From Alphaproteobacteria bacterium (GTDB lineage: Bacteria > Pseudomonadota > Alphaproteobacteria > Micropepsales > Micropepsaceae): a DNA stretch of 9,548 bases. The translations under genes were made by a program, and so were the position numbers. Where the stretch lies: the NCBI GenBank assembly GCA_025935155.1, contig JAICVV010000054.1:1-9548 (forward strand), read 5' to 3'. Under the pieces are notes generated by a model. It did no database searches. It was not told the origin of the DNA and saw only the letters and a list, made by a program, of their open reading frames with translations. Of this stretch, positions 6,515 to 9,548 are shown in pieces; positions within the stretch are counted from its first letter, which is position 1; every line of letters starts with the position of its first letter.

Positions 6515-6651
6515 GGCTTGCCATCCGAAGCTGCGCGGTGTCGGGCGGTCCGCCTACGATTGCAGCCCACCTTCGCTAAAGCTTCGGCGGGCAGCCTACG
6601 CTGCTTCTTGCCACGGCTTGCCAGCCGTAGCTGCGAAGCAGCGTAGGCTGG
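6515..6651 (-). repeat. tRNA-end palindromic repeat, long composite copy (at tRNA-Val)
   Basis: This element begins with the CCA of tRNA-Val (6649-6651) and runs 137 bases towards the GIY-YIG gene. Next to the tRNA is a hairpin, CCAGCC-gta-GCTGC-gaa-GCAGC-gta-GGCTGG (6621-6651). CAGCCTACGCTGC (6592-6604) is a perfect 13-base inverted copy of 6638-6650. The head motif GGCTTGCCA occurs twice in direct orientation, at 6515-6535 and 6615-6635 (19 of 21 identical). A further imperfect hairpin lies at 6565-6592 (GCCCACC...GGCGGGC). The distal 40 bases match the tRNA-Asp copy at 36 of 40. The element is thus a composite of at least two palindromic units. It encodes nothing convincing. Confidence 0.85.
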
Positions 6652-6724
6652 TGGGCGGTGACGGGTTCGAACCGCCGACCCCATCGGTGTAAACGATGTG
6701 CTCTACCGGCTGAGCTAACCGCCC
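6649..6724 (-). tRNA. tRNA-Val (anticodon UAC)
   Basis: A complete 76-base cloverleaf with encoded CCA. The acceptor stem GGGCGGT/ACCGCCC is perfect, the D-arm is GCTC-AGCCGGTA-GAGC, and the anticodon arm is CATCG-TTTACAC-CGATG with TAC at 6689-6691. The T-arm contains TTCGAAC and the discriminator is A, as expected for tRNA-Val. It lies 59 bases downstream of the HU gene. The palindromic repeat starts on its CCA. Confidence 0.97.
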
Positions 6725-6737
6725 GGATGTTTCACTC

Positions 6738-6766
6738 TAGCAATTTGTGACGAAACAATCCCGCAA
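6738..6766 (-). promoter_or_regulatory. Possible tRNA-Val promoter
   Basis: On the minus strand TTGCGG (6761-6766), 17 bases and TTGCTA (6738-6743) lie in the HU to tRNA-Val gap, with the -10-like box 13 bases before the tRNA 5' end. Both boxes are weak matches, so read-through from the HU gene is an alternative, since no clear terminator separates them. Confidence 0.3.
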
Positions 6767-6783
6767 AACGCGCAGGCACTGGT

Positions 6784-7059
6784 TCAGCCGTTCAGCGAGT
6801 CTTTCAGCTGCTTGCCGGCACGGAAACGCGGCTGCTTGGACGGCTTGATGGTGATTTCTTCACCGGTCTGCGGATTGCGGCCCTTTCCCCCTGCCCGCTC
6901 GGACACAGCGAACACGCCGAAACCGGTCAGCCGTACTTCGTCGCCCGCTTTCAGAGCTTCCGCGATGATATCGAAAATGCCGTCGACGGCTTTGGCCGCC
7001 TCATTCTTGCCGAGGCCCGCGCGGTCGGACAGCTGCTGAATAAGTTCGTTTTTGTTCAT
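6784..7059 (-). CDS. hupB: DNA-binding protein HU
   Basis: A 91-residue HU family protein, a homodimeric or heterodimeric nucleoid protein that bends DNA without strong sequence preference. The N-terminal helices MNKNELIQQLSDRAGLGKNE, the GFGVF turn (46-50), the beta-arm tip RNPQTGEEI (61-69) with the intercalating Pro63, and the C-terminal PRFRAGKQLKDSLNG are all standard. It is HU rather than IHF by the MNKNELI start, the length and the arm sequence. AAGGA lies 8-9 bases before the ATG. The gene has its own strong promoter-like sequence and lies directly after lon, an order seen in many proteobacteria. The symbol hupB is by analogy with the lon-hupB neighbourhood; hup would be equally correct. 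Confidence 0.96.
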   Translation of the reverse strand: MNKNELIQQLSDRAGLGKNEAAKAVDGIFDIIAEALKAGDEVRLTGFGVFAVSERAGGKGRNPQTGEEITIKPSKQPRFRAGKQLKDSLNG

Positions 7060-7095
7060 GCGGAGGTTCCTTCTGGCGAGTCAAAATCGTGATCG

Positions 7096-7125
7096 AGTCT
7101 AAGGGCGGCAGGTTTCTCCCGTCAA
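7096..7125 (-). promoter_or_regulatory. Promoter of the HU gene
   Basis: On the minus strand TTGACG (7120-7125), an 18-base spacer and TAGACT (7096-7101) lie 37 bases before the HU start. Five of six bases match the -35 consensus. It is downstream of the lon terminator, so HU appears to be transcribed independently of lon. The rest of the 7126-7260 gap shows nothing I can assign on this strand. Confidence 0.65.
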
Positions 7126-7260
7126 AGGCGAAAAGCAAGGAAAACCACGGTTTCACGGTGCATTTGTCAGCCGGTCTTCTGGACTCTCGACAGCAAAAAC
7201 GGACCCAAGGCTTTGACACAGAATGGAAAGTGCCTATTGCCGGCTCCGGCAGATGACGGG

Positions 7261-7290
7261 AAGAAAAAGAGGCCGCTCGGTACAGCGGCC
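7261..7290 (-). terminator. Rho-independent terminator of lon
   Basis: On the minus strand, 10 bases after the lon stop, a perfect 7-base stem GGCCGCT/AGCGGCC with a 6-base loop (7271-7290) is followed by TCTTTTTCTT (7261-7270). This is a textbook intrinsic terminator. Confidence 0.9.
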
Positions 7291-7300
7291 CCTTATCAGA

Positions 7301-9548
7301 TCAGTGAGTCATCACCGCATCGCCGTCCGGCGTTCGGACGGGCGGCGGCACGATTTCCGGTTCTTCCCAGTTGATCGGCTCCGGCTCGCGGGTGAGCGCC
7401 ACTTTCAGGACCTCTTCCACACTCTTCACCGGGACGATGTTCAGGCCAGCCTTCACGTTCTCCGGGATCTCGGCAAGATCTTTCTCGTTATCCGCAGGAA
7501 TGATCACGGTTTTGAGGCCGGCCCGAAGCGCTGCCAGCAGCTTCTCCTTGAGGCCGCCGATCGGCAGCACCCGGCCGCGCAGCGTCACCTCGCCTGTCAT
7601 TGCCACATCGCGGCGAATGGGAATTCCGGTGATGACCGAGATGATGGAGGTCGCCATAGCCACGCCGGCCGACGGTCCATCCTTCGGTGTCGCGCCTTCC
7701 GGCACGTGCACGTGGATGTCCTTGTTGTCGAAGGTCGGCGGTTTGATGCCGAATTGCGTCGCTTTGGAGCGCACGTACGAACGCGCCGCGTCGATGGATT
7801 CCTTCATCACATCGCCGAGCTTGCCGGTCGTCTGCATGCGGCCCTTGCCGGGCAGCATAACCGATTCGATCTGCAGCGTTTCACCGCCGACTTCGGTCCA
7901 GGCGAGGCCCGTAACAACACCGACCTGATCCTCGCTTTCGATCTCGCCATAGCGGAACTTCCGGACTCCGGCGAAGGTGCCGAGGTTCTCGGCCGTAACC
8001 TCAATTGCGGTGGCTTTGCCGGAGACGATTTCTTTCACCGCCTTGCGGGTGAGGCCTGCAATCTCACGCTCCAGATTCCGCACACCCGCCTCGCGGGTGT
8101 AGTAGCGGATCAGATCGCGCAACCCTGCGTCGGTGATCTTCCACTCTTCCTCTTTCAGGCCGTGCGCCGCGACCTCCTTCGGAATCAGGTGGCGTTTGGC
8201 GATCTCGACCTTCTCGTCCTCGGTATAACCGGGGATGCGGATGATCTCCATGCGATCCATCAGCGGCTGCGGCATGTGCAGCGTGTTGGCGGTGGTGATG
8301 AACATCACATCCGACAGATCGAAATCGACCTCGAGATAGTGGTCGTTGAAGGTGTGGTTCTGTTCGGGGTCAAGCACTTCAAGCAATGCGCTTGACGGAT
8401 CGCCGCGCCAGTCGGCACCCAGCTTGTCAATCTCGTCAAGAAGAAACAGCGGGTTGGCCGCTTTTGCCTTCTTCATCGACTGGATGATCTTGCCGGGCAT
8501 GGAGCCGATATAGGTGCGCCGGTGTCCGCGGATTTCCGCTTCGTCCCGCACGCCGCCAAGCGACATCCGCACGAACTCACGGCCCGTGGCGCGCGCGATC
8601 GACTTGCCGAGCGATGTCTTGCCGACGCCCGGAGGTCCAACGAGGCACAGAATGGGACCTTTCATCTTGCCGGCACGTTGCTGCACGGCGAGATATTCCA
8701 GAATCCGTTCCTTCACCTTCTCAAGCCCGTAGTGATCCTCGTTGAGGATGTTCTCGGCGAGCCTGAGGTCCTTCTTGACCTTCGACTTTTTGCCCCAGGG
8801 CAGCGACAGCACCCAATCGAGATAGTTGCGTACCACCGTGGCTTCGGCGGACATCGGACTCATGCTGCGGAGCTTCTTCAGCTCTGCGGATGCCTTCTCG
8901 CGCGCTTCCTTGGACAGCTTGGTCTTGCGGATGCGTTCTTCCAGCTCGTTCAGCTCGTCGCGGCCTTCCTCGCCTTCCCCAAGTTCCTTCTGGATCGCTT
9001 TTAGTTGCTCGTTGAGGTAGTACTCGCGCTGCGTCTTCTCCATCTGGCGCTTTACGCGGCTGCGGATTTTCCGCTCCACCTGCAACACACCGATTTCGCT
9101 TTCGATCAGTCCGAGAACCTTCTCCAGCCGCTCGATGACATTGAGTGTCTCGAGCAGAGCCTGACGATCTGCGATCTTGACGGAGAGGTGCGAGGCCGCC
9201 GTATCGGCGAGCTTCGCGGGATCTTCGATCTGCGAAACGCTCGCCAGTGTCTCGGCCGGCACTTTCTTGTTCAGCTTGATATAGTTTTCGAAGTTCGTCT
9301 TCACGGAGCGGATGAGTGCTTCGGTTTCCCGCGCTTCTCCACCAGTGTCGCCAATGGGATCGATCACCGCCTGGAAGAAATCGTTGCGGGGGACGAAGCC
9401 CGTAACCTTCGCCCGCGACTTGCCTTCCACCAGCACGCGCACGGTCTGGTCCGGCAGCTTCAGCAGCTGCAGGACGGTCGCCATTGTGCCGACCCTGTGC
9501 AATCCGTCCGCGGACGGATCGTCGTCCGCCGCGTTTTTCTGGGTCAGC
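7301..9548 (-). CDS. lon: ATP-dependent protease Lon (N-terminus beyond window)
   Basis: The visible 748 residues are a LonA protease lacking only the first part of the N-terminal substrate-binding domain. Lon is a cytoplasmic hexamer that unfolds and degrades damaged and regulatory proteins. Counting from the TTG at 9502, the fragment shows the LAN domain ([18 protein letters not shown], 10-27), a long helical region, Walker A GPPGVGKT (289-296), Walker B LFLLDEID (352-359), and the protease domain with catalytic Ser611 in DGPSAG and Lys654 in GGLKEK. The Ser-Lys spacing of 43 equals that of Escherichia coli Lon. The frame continues upstream of 9502 as [15 protein letters not shown], which is normal Lon sequence, so the real start is outside the window. 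The C-terminal 25-30 residues are a Pro/Glu-rich tail. Transcription ends at the terminator at 7261-7290. Confidence 0.98.
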   Translation of the reverse strand, partial: LTQKNAADDDPSADGLHRVGTMATVLQLLKLPDQTVRVLVEGKSRAKVTGFVPRNDFFQAVIDPIGDTGGEARETEALIRSVKTNFENYIKLNKKVPAETLASVSQIEDPAKLADTAASHLSVKIADRQALLETLNVIERLEKVLGLIESEIGVLQVERKIRSRVKRQMEKTQREYYLNEQLKAIQKELGEGEEGRDELNELEERIRKTKLSKEAREKASAELKKLRSMSPMSAEATVVRNYLDWVLSLPWGKKSKVKKDLRLAENILNEDHYGLEKVKERILEYLAVQQRAGKMKGPILCLVGPPGVGKTSLGKSIARATGREFVRMSLGGVRDEAEIRGHRRTYIGSMPGKIIQSMKKAKAANPLFLLDEIDKLGADWRGDPSSALLEVLDPEQNHTFNDHYLEVDFDLSDVMFITTANTLHMPQPLMDRMEIIRIPGYTEDEKVEIAKRHLIPKEVAAHGLKEEEWKITDAGLRDLIRYYTREAGVRNLEREIAGLTRKAVKEIVSGKATAIEVTAENLGTFAGVRKFRYGEIESEDQVGVVTGLAWTEVGGETLQIESVMLPGKGRMQTTGKLGDVMKESIDAARSYVRSKATQFGIKPPTFDNKDIHVHVPEGATPKDGPSAGVAMATSIISVITGIPIRRDVAMTGEVTLRGRVLPIGGLKEKLLAALRAGLKTVIIPADNEKDLAEIPENVKAGLNIVPVKSVEEVLKVALTREPEPINWEEPEIVPPPVRTPDGDAVMTH

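Noticed and set aside
6515..6651. CRISPR-like or attachment-site reading of the repeat beside tRNA-Val
   Set aside because: There are no regularly spaced repeats with unique spacers, no integrase gene in the window, and the repeat is palindromic rather than a duplicated tRNA 3' end.
6235..6684. A 149-residue GIY-YIG protein starting at ATG 6684
   Set aside because: That start is inside tRNA-Val and the extra residues are translated from the palindromic repeat. A good ribosome binding site precedes TTG 6477.
6760..6776. Hairpin CCTGC...GCGGG after the HU gene as a terminator
   Set aside because: The stem is only 5 pairs with a G-T pair and no T-run follows, so I do not call a terminator.
7146..7159. 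Direct repeat CACGGT-tt-CACGGT upstream of HU
   Set aside because: Two 6-base copies are too short to stand out from chance, and they lie upstream of the predicted promoter with no further copies.
7301..9502. Lon as a complete 733-residue protein starting at TTG 9502
   Set aside because: The frame continues upstream with typical Lon sequence ([11 protein letters not shown]) to the window edge, so the gene is cut by the window rather than short.

Overview
The window comes from a GC-rich proteobacterial chromosome, most likely an alphaproteobacterium. The reasons are a 14-subunit-type complex I operon with separate nuoC and nuoD genes, a NuoE with a long acidic/proline C-terminal tail, and the order lon - HU - tRNA-Val - (short genes) - nuoA. 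I recall this order from several alphaproteobacteria, and the dispersed palindromes also look like those of that class. I cannot name the genus. Every gene I can support lies on the minus strand, so the window reads from right (9548) to left (1).

Right part (9548 to 6784): the lon protease gene enters from beyond the right edge, so its N-terminus is missing, and ends at a clear rho-independent terminator. The HU gene follows behind its own strong promoter-like sequence. Lon and HU are housekeeping proteins (protein quality control and nucleoid structure).

Middle part (6724 to 5580): tRNA-Val(UAC) is followed by a palindromic repeat, a tiny GIY-YIG nuclease gene, a translationally coupled EF-hand lipoprotein gene, tRNA-Asp(GUC), and then a second, shorter copy of the same repeat. 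Both repeat copies begin exactly at the CCA end of a tRNA. Their terminal inverted repeats begin with CCA, so element and tRNA share those three bases. The longer copy sits just upstream of the nuclease gene and the shorter copy has none nearby. This arrangement looks like a small tRNA-end-associated repeat family with a candidate helper nuclease, and it is the most interesting part of the window.

Left part (5536 to 1): a probable promoter region with repeated GAATGCC half-sites precedes nuoA-nuoB-nuoC-nuoD-nuoE-nuoF, an unknown single-pass membrane protein gene, and the start of nuoG, which is cut off by the left edge. The nuo genes overlap or nearly touch (GTGA, ATGA and TGATG junctions), as expected for one transcript making the NADH-oxidising and connecting arms of complex I. 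Between the unknown gene and nuoG lies an 88-base two-hairpin palindromic element of a kind common in alphaproteobacterial intergenic regions.
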